DNA of 64,000 bases from Veillonellaceae bacterium (GCA_025992895.1 DAJPGA010000001.1:941001-1005000); one strand, 5' to 3'. Counted from the first letter of the stretch, positions 25,582-34,901 are shown. Notes: a model not told the origin generated them from the sequence alone. A program made the numbers and translations.

Positions 25582-27486
25582 ATGAATCACTGGTACGACA
25601 ATGAAATCAGCCAAGGCATCTTGAGAGAGAAGTATTATCACAAGGGTGAAACAAACCCTGAACAGTTCATGGACCGCGTCAGCTCTATTTTTGATGATGA
25701 CCTGCGTCCAAGAGTGAGAGGATATCTGGAAGAAGCTTCCTTCTGTCCGGCAGGCCGCGCTCTCTATGCTGCAGGCTCCAAGGGCAAGTTCAAGGTTTCT
25801 CTTTCCAACTGCTATATCCTTCCTTCTCCAAAGGATGATCTGGAATCGATCTTCAAGTCCAACTACGAGATCGCCCGCATTTTCTCTTACGGCGGCGGCA
25901 TCGGCATCAATATTTCGGGCCTTCGTCCAAAGGGCAGTGAAGTAAGAAACGTGGCAAGAACTTCTACCGGCGCCGTTTCCTTCATGAAGATTTTCAACGT
26001 GACTGGTGAAGTCATCAGCCAGAACGGCAGAAGAGGCGCTATGATGGTCGGACTGAACTGCGATCATCCGGACATCTATGAATTCCTGCACATCAAACAG
26101 AATGAAGAAAAGCTGTCTTCTATGAATATTTCCATCCTCTTCACGGATGAATTCATGGAAGCTGTCAAGAATGATACAGATTACACTCTCCGTTACCATG
26201 TAGAATCCACAGGCGAAAATATCGAACGCGTCATCCGCGCAAGAGATTTCTTCATGGAATTCTGCGAAACCCAGTGGGACTGGGGTGATCCGGGCGCGCT
26301 CTTCTCTGACCGCCTGAATGATTACCATCTGCTGGCCGGTTATCCGGAATACAAGATCGAAATCACCAACCCATGCGGCGAATTCGGCGGCAATGCGTAC
26401 AACGCATGCAACCTGGCAAGCATCAATCTCTACAGCATGATCGATGACAAGTTCAGCGATGAACCGAAGTTCAATGAAGAAAAGTTCCGTCAGACTGTTT
26501 ATGACGGTATTGCAGCTCTTGATGAAATCGTTTCCTATGGCTATGACATTCAGCCGCTCGATGAAAACAGAACCTGCATCGACGACTGGAGATCTCTGGG
26601 ACTTGGCCTCTTCGGCGTAGCAGATGCTCTCGTTGCCATGAAACTGAAATATGGCAGTGAAAAGGCAAATGCATTCATGGGCGAAGTCATGAAGATGATG
26701 CTCCTGACAGCTCTCCGCTCTTCCTGCGACAGAGCCAAGAAGCTCGGCACCTTCGGCAAGTACCGCTGGGAAGCTACCAAGCAGTCCCCGGTCATGGATC
26801 TGGTGAAGGAACTCGATCCGGAACTGTATGAAGACATTCATCAGCATGGCCTCAGAAACGGCACACTGCTTGCCATCGCTCCGACCGGCACCATCTCCCT
26901 CCTGATGGGCAGCTATTCTGGCGGATGCGAACCGCTCTACAAGATTTCCTATGAAAGAACCACGCATAAGATGGAAGATGTACACGGCAGCTTCCGCGTC
27001 TATGCGCACAGCGTCAAGGATCTCCTTGAATACCACAACCTTCCGCTCAACCTGACAGATGAAGAAATCATCGAACGTTTCCCGTGGATTGTGGAAAGCC
27101 ATGAAGTGCCTTTCGATGACCGCGTGAAGCTGCAGGCTGTCATGCAGAAGTATGTGGATAACTCCATTTCCAGTACCGTCAACCTGAAGCACGATGCAAC
27201 TCCGGAAGATATCTTCCAGATTTACATGGATGCATGGGAAAGCGGATGCAAAGGCATCACAGCATTCCGTGACGGCTGCCGCCGCGGCAACATCCTGGGC
27301 GTCGATGAAAACGCCAAGGCTGATGAAAAGAAGGCTGAAGGCAAGGTAGAAAAGGTTGATTTCGAACCGAAGAAACAGGAACCGACCTGCCCGCACTGCG
27401 GATCCCACCAGATCCACGTCGAAGGCCACTGCACCACCTGCAACGAATGCGGATGGTCCACCTGCAGCCTCGTCGAAGGAGCTTGA
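25582..27486 (+). CDS. nrdJ: Vitamin B12-dependent (class II) ribonucleotide reductase
   Basis: It reduces ribonucleotides to deoxyribonucleotides with an adenosylcobalamin radical, without oxygen. The 634-residue protein has the alpha-subunit motifs LSNCYILP (substrate-site Cys), NPCGEF (radical Cys and Glu), NLASINLYS and APTGTISLLMG. There is no N-terminal ATP-cone, which fits the short length. From about residue 585 the C-terminus has CPHCGS...CTTCNECGWSTC, a zinc-ribbon-like cysteine cluster that relays electrons to the active site. The start has GGGGGA upstream. Monocistronic between two strong terminators. It implies that the cell makes or imports cobalamin. Confidence 0.95.
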   Translation: MNHWYDNEISQGILREKYYHKGETNPEQFMDRVSSIFDDDLRPRVRGYLEEASFCPAGRALYAAGSKGKFKVSLSNCYILPSPKDDLESIFKSNYEIARIFSYGGGIGINISGLRPKGSEVRNVARTSTGAVSFMKIFNVTGEVISQNGRRGAMMVGLNCDHPDIYEFLHIKQNEEKLSSMNISILFTDEFMEAVKNDTDYTLRYHVESTGENIERVIRARDFFMEFCETQWDWGDPGALFSDRLNDYHLLAGYPEYKIEITNPCGEFGGNAYNACNLASINLYSMIDDKFSDEPKFNEEKFRQTVYDGIAALDEIVSYGYDIQPLDENRTCIDDWRSLGLGLFGVADALVAMKLKYGSEKANAFMGEVMKMMLLTALRSSCDRAKKLGTFGKYRWEATKQSPVMDLVKELDPELYEDIHQHGLRNGTLLAIAPTGTISLLMGSYSGGCEPLYKISYERTTHKMEDVHGSFRVYAHSVKDLLEYHNLPLNLTDEEIIERFPWIVESHEVPFDDRVKLQAVMQKYVDNSISSTVNLKHDATPEDIFQIYMDAWESGCKGITAFRDGCRRGNILGVDENAKADEKKAEGKVEKVDFEPKKQEPTCPHCGSHQIHVEGHCTTCNECGWSTCSLVEGA

Positions 27487-27501
27487 TGAATAACTAAACA
27501 A

Positions 27502-27547
27502 AAAAAGGCTGTGACGAAATGATTGCACATTTCGTCACAGCCTTTTT
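27502..27547. terminator. Bidirectional terminator with a 20-base perfect stem
   Basis: AAAAAGGCTGTGACGAAATG pairs exactly with CATTTCGTCACAGCCTTTTT. It serves nrdJ (+) and the lyase gene (-). Nearly the same element occurs in inverted orientation at 56719. Confidence 0.92.
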
Positions 27548-27573
27548 ATATTGTCACATACGGATCAGCGGAA

Positions 27574-29079
27574 TTATTTCAGCATCTGATTGAAATCATT
27601 ATTCAGCTTCTTTTCAGACTGGTTCAGCTGGTTTTCTGTGGATGCAACCCATGCTTCGTTGTTGGCCAGATCCTTCTTTGCCATCTCGATCATCTTATTG
27701 AGTTCAGATGGCTGCGGTCCGCCTTTGACGGCGCGGTTATGAACGATAGCGACAGGATCCTTTGCATTCTTCCATTCCTCTGCTGTCATCGGGAAGGTCT
27801 TCGGGATGGACGGGTCTTCCCTGGCAACATCGGCTACGGATTTAGCGTAGATGGTCCTGGCATCTTCATAGGAGAAGTCAGCCGGGGTGATGTTGTTGGC
27901 TCTTGCATAGGTAACGACATCAGAAGCGAAGTGGTGGCCTACGCGGAAGGGGATGCCGTACTTCTTCATGAGCTGGTCGGCGATTTCCTGCGAGCAGGTC
28001 CAGTCAAGGTTCAGTTCTTCCAGCGAACGGTCCGGATGGATGACAAGGTTGTTCAGGATGCGGTCGAATTCAGTGAGGACTTTCGTTGCCTGCGGCACGA
28101 TGTCTCTTCTTCCGCTCAGACGTCCGTCAGCCATGCCGGCAGGAATATTGTGGGAGCGGAATGCGGCTTCGACAGACATGCCAAGAAGCGTGGAAGCCTC
28201 AGTGCGGCAGGAGTTCAGGATGCCAGGATTTCTCTTCTGCGGCATAGCGGAGGAGACGTACGTATTTCCGCCGCCTTCCTTGAGGAGGATCCACGGACGC
28301 GGCTGTGCGTACTGCTGCATGATTTCTTCAATGAAGCTTGTCGTGTGGATGGCGATGGCATTCGTGATGCCGCCAGTTTCAATCGGCGCCTCCTGCGGGA
28401 AAATCTGTCCTGCATCGTACGTATTGTAAGCAATGGAGTCAAAGCCGAGGTAATCGGCCATGCGGTCACGGTCAAGCGGCCAGCCGGTGCCGTTCAGGAC
28501 CATGGAGCCCATCGGGGAACGGTTGAGGCGGGCATAATATTCTCTGACACGCTGCATGTCGCGGTTGTATGCATTGGCATAAGCGATGAGGTAGTGGGCC
28601 AGGCTGTTTGGCTGGGCAGCAACACCATTCGTATAGTTCGGGATGATGGTGTCCTTGTTTTCTTCAGCCAGTTTGATCAGGGAGCGCTGCACATTGTCGA
28701 GCTCTTTGGCCATAGCCATGAGATGTTCTCTCTGTTCCATGATGCCGACAGTCGTCAGCATATCCTGAGAAGAACGGCCTGCATGGATCTTCGTGACTTC
28801 CGGGCCTGCTGCCTGGATGAGGTATGGTTCGAAAGCGACGACATTCGTCGGACGCGGGCCGCCCGGCTTGTTTCCTTCATCAAGGACCTTCTGGATGCCC
28901 TGGGCAATGTTCTTGCCTTCAGCAGGGGTCAGGAGCCCTTCATCGGTATTGATGATATCGGAAGCTTTATTGATCTGGCCGAGCCAGTAGAAGTTGTCTC
29001 TGGGTGTCTGGTCAGCGGCGAAAATGGTCGAGCCGGACATCAGCGCACAGAGCGTGAGCGCCATCAATGATTTATTCAT
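27574..29079 (-). CDS. Exported argininosuccinate lyase-like protein
   Basis: A 501-residue member of the fumarase/aspartase/ArgH superfamily, carrying a Sec signal peptide (MNKSLMALTLCALMSGSTIF, cleavage near AA-DQ). The enzymes of this family that I know are cytoplasmic. Superfamily landmarks are KIHAGRSSQDMLTT (ArgH has GRSRNDQ), AAQPNSLAHYLIAYANAY (ArgH: AQP...H) and the catalytic-serine loop SSAMPQKRNP at 276-285. The THLQ motif before AQP is replaced by TNGV, so the substrate is unlikely to be argininosuccinate. The ATG at 29079 has AAAGGAG upstream; an earlier ATG at 29106 lacks one. Monocistronic. Predicted place: periplasm. Substrate unknown. Confidence 0.85.
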   Translation of the reverse strand: MNKSLMALTLCALMSGSTIFAADQTPRDNFYWLGQINKASDIINTDEGLLTPAEGKNIAQGIQKVLDEGNKPGGPRPTNVVAFEPYLIQAAGPEVTKIHAGRSSQDMLTTVGIMEQREHLMAMAKELDNVQRSLIKLAEENKDTIIPNYTNGVAAQPNSLAHYLIAYANAYNRDMQRVREYYARLNRSPMGSMVLNGTGWPLDRDRMADYLGFDSIAYNTYDAGQIFPQEAPIETGGITNAIAIHTTSFIEEIMQQYAQPRPWILLKEGGGNTYVSSAMPQKRNPGILNSCRTEASTLLGMSVEAAFRSHNIPAGMADGRLSGRRDIVPQATKVLTEFDRILNNLVIHPDRSLEELNLDWTCSQEIADQLMKKYGIPFRVGHHFASDVVTYARANNITPADFSYEDARTIYAKSVADVAREDPSIPKTFPMTAEEWKNAKDPVAIVHNRAVKGGPQPSELNKMIEMAKKDLANNEAWVASTENQLNQSEKKLNNDFNQMLK

Positions 29080-29336
29080 AGAATCTCCTTTCAAAACAGC
29101 AGGCATAAACCTTATTATAAACGGAATCTGTATTTATTATAACAACGGGAAACGTGTCTTAAGTCAATGAAAGTATTTATAAGAAGAGATAGAAGAAATA
29201 GTTATATAATGTAATAATACGTAAGGAGACAAGGAAATTTTCCGGGGAGCTTCAGCAGATTTCCCGCTCCATTTTCGTAGCTTTTGCGGCCTTAAAAAGA
29301 AATTTCAAAAAAGATGAGGATGTAAAGTTATTTTGC

Positions 29337-29365
29337 TTGACATGGCGCTCTCCTCCCTGTATAAT
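29337..29365 (+). promoter_or_regulatory. Consensus promoter of the ylxM-ffh operon
   Basis: TTGACA (29337-29342), exactly 17 bases, TATAAT (29360-29365). It overlaps the 5' part of the longest frame, so translation cannot begin at 29333 or 29342. This favours the ATG at 29387. Confidence 0.85.
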
Positions 29366-29386
29366 GATGAACGTTATGGTGATGCT

Positions 29387-29710
29387 ATGTCTTTAGAAAA
29401 TGTAGTTCAGAACGGCGAGCTCCTTGATTGTTACGGTGAGCTCCTGACGCCAAGGCAGCGTGAATGCCTGGACTTGTATTACAATGAGAATCTCACGTTG
29501 GCTGAGATTGCGGAATATTTTCATATTTCCCGCCAGGCGGTGCATGATGCTATGCGCCATGGCGAGGAGCAGCTCCGGACGTATGAGTCCGCCCTTCATC
29601 TGGCGGAGGCAAGGATCCGGAGGCAGAAAGCGACCGAATCGCTGGAGGGTATGATCCCTGAAGCGAAGAAGAGCGAAGCGGAACCGCTGCTGCGGATTTT
29701 GACGGAATGA
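29387..29710 (+). CDS. ylxM: YlxM-family SRP-associated DNA-binding-like protein
   Basis: A 107-residue protein with a sigma-70 region-4-like helix-turn-helix (ELLTPRQRECLDLYYNENLTLAEIAEYFHISRQAVHDAMRHGEEQL). YlxM is found next to ffh across Firmicutes and is thought to modulate the signal recognition particle. The start at 29387 is chosen because a consensus promoter covers the upstream part of the frame, and because MSLENVVQNGELLDCYGELLTPRQ aligns with the usual N-terminus. The ribosome site is weak (GGTGAT), and the leader would be only about 15 bases. ffh starts 10 bases after the stop. Confidence 0.9.
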   Translation: MSLENVVQNGELLDCYGELLTPRQRECLDLYYNENLTLAEIAEYFHISRQAVHDAMRHGEEQLRTYESALHLAEARIRRQKATESLEGMIPEAKKSEAEPLLRILTE

Positions 29711-29720
29711 AGGTGACCAG

Positions 29721-31082
29721 ATGCCATTTGAAGGTTTAGGAGATAAGCTGCAGTCGGCTTTTAAGGATCTCCGCGGGAAGGGCAAGCTTTCCGAGAGTGA
29801 TATCGACGCGGCGCTCCGCGAAGTCAGAAGGGCTCTTCTGGAAGCGGACGTCAATTTCAAGGTAGCGAAGGATTTCATTGCTCATGTGCGTGAAAAAGCG
29901 ATGGGCGAGGAGGTCTTCGGCAGCCTGAAGCCAGACCAGACGGTTATCAAGATCGTCAGGGATGAGCTGACAGAGCTTCTGGGCGGGACGCAGAGCAAGA
30001 TCACGCTCTCCTCTACTGGCATGACGGTGATCATGCTTGTCGGGCTCCAGGGCGCCGGCAAGACGACGACCGCCGGCAAGCTTGCGCTGATGTTCAAGAA
30101 GAAGGGACATCGTCCGATGATGGCAGCCTGCGACGTATATCGTCCGGCAGCTATCAAACAGCTCGAAGTCCTTGGTGAACAGACGGATGTGCCGGTTTAC
30201 CGCATGCCTCCGAATGTGGATCCTGTCCACATCGCAAGGTACGCAGTCGATACGGCTAAGTCATACAACCGCGATATCGTCATTCTCGATACCGCAGGGC
30301 GCCTGACGATCGATGAAAAGCTGATGGCCGAGCTGAGAAATATCAAGGCTGAGGTCCATCCGCAGGAGATCCTTCTGGTGCTCGACTCCATGACTGGTCA
30401 GGACGCTGTCAATACGGCAAAGGCTTTCGATGAGAGCCTGGGCATTGACGGGACCATCCTGACGAAGATGGACGGCGATGCCAGAGGCGGCGCTGCTCTT
30501 TCCATCAAGAGTGTAACGGGAAAACCGATCAAGATGATCGGCGTATCCGAAAAGCTCGACGGCGGGCTGGAAGATTTCCATCCGGACCGTATGGCAGGAC
30601 GTATCCTCGATCTGGGCGATCTCGAGACTTTGATCGAAACCGCACAGAGAAACATGGATCAGGATTCGCTGAAGGATGCAGCAGGAAAGATCAGGAAGGG
30701 TGAATTCACTCTTGATGATTTCCTGAAGCAGCTCAAGCAGATCAGAAAGCTCGGCTCTTTCCAGAGTATTCTGGGCATGATCCCGGGGATGGGCAAGTTC
30801 AAGGATCAGCTGAAGGATGTCGATCTTGACGGCAAGGAAGTCAAGCACATCGAAGCTATCATCCTTTCCATGACACCGGAGGAAAGAGCGAATGTCAAGA
30901 TTCTGAACGGCAGCCGCAGAAAGCGTATCGCTGACGGCGCTGGCGTGAAGATCCAGGACGTCAACCGTATGATGAAGCAATTCCAGGAAATGCAGAAAAC
31001 CATGAAGAAAATGAAGAATAAGAAGATAAATCCATCCAAGATGGGCGGCCTCGGTGGTCTCCCCGGGATGTTCCATAAATAA
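29721..31082 (+). CDS. ffh: Signal recognition particle protein (SRP54 GTPase)
   Basis: A 453-residue protein with the N domain (1-90), the GTPase domain with P-loop GLQGAGKTTTAGKLA, DTAGRLTIDEKL and TKMDGDARGGAAL, and the methionine-rich M domain (about 300-440, MIPGMGKFKDQL ... MMKQFQEMQKTMKKMKNKK) that binds signal sequences and SRP RNA. It targets nascent membrane proteins to the translocon. The SRP RNA gene is not visible in the window. It follows ylxM and leads the ribosome-maturation genes. Confidence 0.97.
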   Translation: MPFEGLGDKLQSAFKDLRGKGKLSESDIDAALREVRRALLEADVNFKVAKDFIAHVREKAMGEEVFGSLKPDQTVIKIVRDELTELLGGTQSKITLSSTGMTVIMLVGLQGAGKTTTAGKLALMFKKKGHRPMMAACDVYRPAAIKQLEVLGEQTDVPVYRMPPNVDPVHIARYAVDTAKSYNRDIVILDTAGRLTIDEKLMAELRNIKAEVHPQEILLVLDSMTGQDAVNTAKAFDESLGIDGTILTKMDGDARGGAALSIKSVTGKPIKMIGVSEKLDGGLEDFHPDRMAGRILDLGDLETLIETAQRNMDQDSLKDAAGKIRKGEFTLDDFLKQLKQIRKLGSFQSILGMIPGMGKFKDQLKDVDLDGKEVKHIEAIILSMTPEERANVKILNGSRRKRIADGAGVKIQDVNRMMKQFQEMQKTMKKMKNKKINPSKMGGLGGLPGMFHK

Positions 31083-31109
31083 TCGAGATCATTTCAAGGA
31101 GGTGAAATT

Positions 31110-31373
31110 ATGTTAAAAATTCGTTTGACCCGTATGGGCGCTAAGAAGAATCCTTTCTACCGCATCATCGTCATCGACTCCAAGGAAGCTAGAAACGGCG
31201 CTCCGACCGATACCATCGGCTGGTACGATCCGGCTAAACTCGACGCTCCGGTTAAGATTGATGAAGAAAAGACTCTGTCCTGGCTTGGTAAAGGCGCTCA
31301 GCCGACCGACACTGTTCGTTCCATTCTGAGAAAGAACGGCATCCTCGCTAAGTTTGCTGAAGCAAAGAAATAA
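31110..31373 (+). CDS. rpsP: 30S ribosomal protein S16
   Basis: An 87-residue protein beginning MLKIRLTRMGAKKNPFYRII, the S16 hallmark, followed by DSKEARNGAPTDTIGWYDP. It binds 16S rRNA during 30S assembly. AAGGAGG precedes the ATG by about 7 bases. The order ffh-rpsP-khpA-ylqD-rimM-trmD is the classical Firmicute arrangement. Confidence 0.97.
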   Translation: MLKIRLTRMGAKKNPFYRIIVIDSKEARNGAPTDTIGWYDPAKLDAPVKIDEEKTLSWLGKGAQPTDTVRSILRKNGILAKFAEAKK

Positions 31374-31385
31374 GGGGGACGCACC

Positions 31386-31613
31386 ATGAAAGAATTAGTG
31401 GAAACACTCGTCAAGGCTCTCGTGAAGAACCCTGACGCCGTCTCTGTCACCGTAGTCGAAAAGGGCAGCCTGGAAATTTATCAGGTCCATGTTGCCCCGG
31501 AAGACATGGGCAAGGTCATCGGCAGAAAAGGACGCATTGCCAATGCGATCCGTACCGTTGTCAAGGCAGGTGCTTTGCGTGAAAACCGCAGAGTGGCTGT
31601 CGATATTATCTAA
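31386..31613 (+). CDS. khpA: KH-domain RNA-binding protein KhpA
   Basis: A 75-residue protein, essentially one KH domain with the GxxG loop in MGKVIGRKGRIANAIRTVV. KhpA, often with KhpB/Jag, binds RNA and affects cell elongation and small-RNA traffic in Firmicutes. It lies 12 bases after rpsP and 11 before ylqD. Confidence 0.93.
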   Translation: MKELVETLVKALVKNPDAVSVTVVEKGSLEIYQVHVAPEDMGKVIGRKGRIANAIRTVVKAGALRENRRVAVDII

Positions 31614-31624
31614 GAGGTGTCGCA

Positions 31625-32032
31625 ATGGATGAAATGCAGATTCTTGTCCCTGTAGCCGTTAAGTCAAAGCTGACTGAACAGCTGAAGGCAACGCTCCTCG
31701 CTGAGATCGAACAGAATCTCAAGCGTGTAGACCACGATATGTCCCAGCTGGATTTCGAAGCTAATGGAAAACTGGCAGAACAGGCAAAGATCAACGTACA
31801 GGCCGTAGCACCCCTTCGTGCTCAGTACGAGGCTCAGAAGGTCCAGATGCAGCAGATGAAGGATAAATTCCTTGCTGATAAGGATCATCTCGAAAGACTC
31901 ACCATCGGCGCAGAACTCAACCGTGCTCCGATGAACCGTCTGGTTACCATTCATATCGGTGACGACATGAATGAACTGCTCGGCGGTGAAATCCTGGTTG
32001 AAGACGGAAAGATCGTTGAATTCCGCAACTGA
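31625..32032 (+). CDS. ylqD: YlqD-family protein
   Basis: A 135-residue protein. The first 95 residues are a long charged helix likely to form a coiled coil (KSKLTEQLKATLLAEIEQNL ... YEAQKVQMQQMKDKFLAD). The last 40 residues are a small beta domain (VTIHIGDDMNELLGGEILVEDGKIVEFRN). YlqD sits in this operon in most Firmicutes; its function is unknown. rimM starts two bases after its stop. Confidence 0.85.
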   Translation: MDEMQILVPVAVKSKLTEQLKATLLAEIEQNLKRVDHDMSQLDFEANGKLAEQAKINVQAVAPLRAQYEAQKVQMQQMKDKFLADKDHLERLTIGAELNRAPMNRLVTIHIGDDMNELLGGEILVEDGKIVEFRN

Positions 32033-32033
32033 T

Positions 32034-32531
32034 ATGAAACCCGATGAACTGATAGTTGTCGGCCGAATCGTAGCCCCGCATGGTGTGCGGGGTGATTTGC
32101 GTATTCTTCCCGATACGGATCGGCCGGAAATCTTCAAGACGCTCAAGCGTCTCAAAATCGGCGGGAAGTTTTATAAGCTGCTTTCGGGACGTCCGCATAA
32201 GAATGTATACATTCTTCATGTGGAAGGTGTGGACGACAGGAATACGGCCGAAACGCTGATCGACAAGATCGTCGAAGTGCCGTTTTCCGAACTGCCGGAA
32301 AGACCAGAGGGCACGTACTACTATTTCCAGCTCGTAGGGCTTGAAGTAGTGGATGAAGCGGGCTCTTACGTCGGAAAGCTCAAGGAAATCCTCGAGACCG
32401 GGGCTAACAACGTCTATGGCGTTGAAACACCGGACGGCAAGGAAATCTATCTTCCGGCCATCCCTTCATGCATCCTTAAAGTCGATCTCGATGAAGGACG
32501 CATGACAGTGGCTATGCCGGAATGGGAATAA
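32034..32531 (+). CDS. rimM: Ribosome maturation factor RimM
   Basis: A 165-residue protein with the RimM domain (ELIVVGRIVAPHGVRGDLRI) and a PRC-barrel (about 90-165, YYYFQLVGLEVVDE ... NNVYGVETPDGKEIYLPAI). It helps 16S rRNA 3'-domain processing and binds S19. The start is the ATG at 32034, two bases after the ylqD stop; the longer frame from 31971 overlaps ylqD. Confidence 0.96.
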   Translation: MKPDELIVVGRIVAPHGVRGDLRILPDTDRPEIFKTLKRLKIGGKFYKLLSGRPHKNVYILHVEGVDDRNTAETLIDKIVEVPFSELPERPEGTYYYFQLVGLEVVDEAGSYVGKLKEILETGANNVYGVETPDGKEIYLPAIPSCILKVDLDEGRMTVAMPEWE

Positions 32532-32584
32532 GCGGACTCCCCTTTTCTGGGGAAGACGCTGTCTTCCCGAAATAGAGGGCGAGA

Positions 32585-33331
32585 ATGAAAATAGATATAT
32601 TATCCTTATTTCCCGAGTTCGTTCAGGCGTTCTTCGACCAAAGTATCATCAAGAGAGCGCTGGATGCGGGACGTATGGAGATGGCGGTCACGAATCCCCG
32701 TGACTATACCATGTACCGCCACCGTCAGGTGGACGATACGATCTACGGAGGCGGGGCGGGCATGCTCATGATGTGCCAGCCCATTTTTGACGCAGTGCAT
32801 CATGTGCTTCCTGAGAAAGGCCCCCGCGACCGGGTGATTTTCCTGTCACCTGCGGGAAAGACTTTCAATCAGGAAAAAGCCAAGGAACTGTACCGTGATT
32901 ATGACCATCTGGTGCTCATCTGCGGGCACTATGAAGGCGTGGACCACAGGGTCGAGGAGTATCTGGCAGATGAACTGATTTCCATCGGAGATTACGTTCT
33001 GACCGGCGGAGAGCTGGGAGCCATGGTCATCAGCGACGCAGTGGCCCGCATGATACCGGGAGTCCTTGGAGATGCGGGAAGCGCAGCAACCGATTCGTTC
33101 TATGAACCGATTCTGGAATATCCGCAGTATACGAAACCGGCTGACTACAACGGCTGGAAGGTCCCTGAAGTGCTTCTTTCCGGGCATCACGCAAATATTG
33201 CGCGATGGAGGAGGAAAGAGGCGCTTCGCCGCACCCTCGAATGCCGTCCGGATCTTTTGAGCGGGCTCAAGATGACCGCAGAAGATAAGAAGCTGCTGGC
33301 GGAGATCAAACGAGAGAAGGAGGATCAGTGA
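32585..33331 (+). CDS. trmD: tRNA (guanine-37-N1)-methyltransferase
   Basis: A 248-residue SPOUT methyltransferase that methylates G37 next to the anticodon and prevents frameshifting. Motifs: [48 protein letters not shown] (trefoil-knot SAM site) and [14 protein letters not shown]. The 53-base gap from rimM contains a tight hairpin GGAAGAC-GCT-GTCTTCC (32551-32567) without a T run. The stop overlaps the next start (TGATG). Confidence 0.97.
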   Translation: MKIDILSLFPEFVQAFFDQSIIKRALDAGRMEMAVTNPRDYTMYRHRQVDDTIYGGGAGMLMMCQPIFDAVHHVLPEKGPRDRVIFLSPAGKTFNQEKAKELYRDYDHLVLICGHYEGVDHRVEEYLADELISIGDYVLTGGELGAMVISDAVARMIPGVLGDAGSAATDSFYEPILEYPQYTKPADYNGWKVPEVLLSGHHANIARWRRKEALRRTLECRPDLLSGLKMTAEDKKLLAEIKREKEDQ

Positions 33332-33912
33332 TGGCACCTGTATATATAGGACTGATACACTATCCGATTTATAACAAACATATGGAAGTAGTCACTACGG
33401 CTCTTACCAACTATGACCTTCATGATATTGCCAGAACGGACAAGACGTATGACGTGAAACGCTATTTCATCGTGCATCCGGTGGAAGCACAGCGTGAAAT
33501 GGCAAACCGCATCATGAACCACTGGAAGACCGGCGGCGGTGTGAAGTACAATGTGAACAGGAAAGAAGCTTTCGAAGAGACGGAACTGGTTCCCACCCTC
33601 GAAGAAGCGATTTCCCGCATCGAAAGCGAGACAGGCAGGAAGCCTGCCATCGTCACCACCGATGCCCGTGTGTATCCGAATACGGTCTCCTACTGTGAAA
33701 TGCGCAGGAAAATCCACGAAGAAGATACACCGATTTTCATCCTTTTCGGGACAGGCTTCGGCATGACCAAGGAAATGATGAAGCAGTTCGATTACATTGT
33801 GGAACCAATTTACGGGGCAGGCACGTACAATCATCTGTGCGTACGCAGCGCCGTAGCCATCATCCTCGACCGCCTTCTGGGCGAACCCTGGTGGAATAAA
33901 AAGGAGGAATAA
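33331..33912 (+). CDS. TrmD-linked SPOUT-type RNA methyltransferase
   Basis: A 193-residue protein that recurs directly downstream of trmD in Firmicutes and Thermotoga (TM1570-like). It starts [21 protein letters not shown] and has PIFILFGTGFGMTKEMM and DYIVEPIYGAGTYNHLCVRSAVAIILDRLLGE, consistent with a knotted SAM-binding fold. The RNA target is not established. The ATG at 33331 shares one base with the trmD stop; AAGGAGG lies 9 bases upstream. A GTG one codon earlier would add one residue. Confidence 0.88.
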   Translation: MAPVYIGLIHYPIYNKHMEVVTTALTNYDLHDIARTDKTYDVKRYFIVHPVEAQREMANRIMNHWKTGGGVKYNVNRKEAFEETELVPTLEEAISRIESETGRKPAIVTTDARVYPNTVSYCEMRRKIHEEDTPIFILFGTGFGMTKEMMKQFDYIVEPIYGAGTYNHLCVRSAVAIILDRLLGEPWWNKKEE

Positions 33913-33916
33913 TTTT

Positions 33917-34651
33917 ATGTCCGGACATTCTAAGTGGGAAAACATTAAGCGCAAGAAAGGCAAAACAGACGCCATCCGCGCAAGAATCACCACTAAAATT
34001 TCCAAGGAAATTACAATCGCAGCCCGCATGGGCGGCGGTGATCCAGTCGGCAACATGCGTCTGAAACTGGCTTTGACAAAAGCTAAGCAGAACAATGTAC
34101 CGAAGGAAAACATTCAGCGTGCTATCGATAAGGGCGTTGGCGCAGCCAGCGGCGCAGGCTTCGATGAAGTAACCTATGAAGGTTACGGACCCGGAGGCGC
34201 TGCTGTCATCGTCGAATGCAACACCGATAACCGCAACCGCGCTGCAGCTGACATCCGTCACGCATTTACCCATCATGGCGGTTCCGTAGGAACCCCGGGC
34301 TGCGTATCCTGGATGTTCAAGAAGAAAGGCACCATCGTTGTCAGCAAAGAAGCTGCTGATGAAGACACCGTCATGATGGTAGCTCTTGATGCAGGCGCTG
34401 AAGACGTAGCAGTCAACGAAGACTCTTACGAAATCACAACCGCTCCGGAAGACTTCCTGACCGTATCCGATGCTCTTGAAAAAGAAGGCATTGCGGCAGA
34501 AGCATCCGAAGTCGCTATGGTTCCGGACAACTACGTCAAGCTGGAAGGCGATGCAGCCCAGACAATGGCCCGTCTCACCGGCGAACTGGAAGAACTCGAT
34601 GATGTACAGGAAGTGTACACCAACGCAGAACTTCCGGAAGACATGGAATAA
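33917..34651 (+). CDS. yebC: YebC/TACO1-family protein
   Basis: A 244-residue protein with the family opening MSGHSKWENIKRKKGKTDA and the signature YEGYGPGGAAVIVECNTDNRNR. YebC proteins were long annotated as transcription regulators (PmpR). Recent work on the family supports a translation role at proline stretches, similar to TACO1. It is the last gene of the ylxM operon and is followed by a strong terminator. Confidence 0.96.
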   Translation: MSGHSKWENIKRKKGKTDAIRARITTKISKEITIAARMGGGDPVGNMRLKLALTKAKQNNVPKENIQRAIDKGVGAASGAGFDEVTYEGYGPGGAAVIVECNTDNRNRAAADIRHAFTHHGGSVGTPGCVSWMFKKKGTIVVSKEAADEDTVMMVALDAGAEDVAVNEDSYEITTAPEDFLTVSDALEKEGIAAEASEVAMVPDNYVKLEGDAAQTMARLTGELEELDDVQEVYTNAELPEDME

Positions 34652-34665
34652 TCCGCAAAGAAAGA

Positions 34666-34703
34666 ACCGTGAAAATGATCCGTCATTTTCACGGTCTTTT
34701 TTT
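34666..34703 (+). terminator. Terminator of the ylxM-yebC operon
   Basis: ACCGTGAAAATGA-TCCG-TCATTTTCACGGT is followed by seven T residues. Confidence 0.92.
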
Positions 34704-34808
34704 ATGCGCAGATTCCCTAAAGGAGCTGGCTGTCCGGCAAAAGTCTTGCAGCAGAAGCCGTTCCAGATCTTCCTCCATTTATTTCGGAAATTTTCAAAAT
34801 ATCTTTGA

Positions 34809-34867
34809 TGTAACCATTGACGTTACAACAAAATGATGGTATATTAAATGTAACAAAGATAGTTACA
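34809..34867 (+). promoter_or_regulatory. Promoter with two TGTAAC-N7-GTTACA operators
   Basis: Operator 1 is TGTAAC (34809-34814)-7 bases-GTTACA (34822-34827). Operator 2 is TGTAAC (34849-34854)-7 bases-GTTACA (34862-34867). Between them the promoter TTGACG (34817-34822), 17 bases, TATATT (34840-34845) has its -35 inside operator 1 and its start point at operator 2. That is a repressor layout. The same operator recurs at 35680. The nearby Rrf2-family gene is the obvious candidate regulator. Confidence 0.75.
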
Positions 34868-34901
34868 TCAAATATTTAAAACATTTAAGGAGGAACTTAA
34901 A

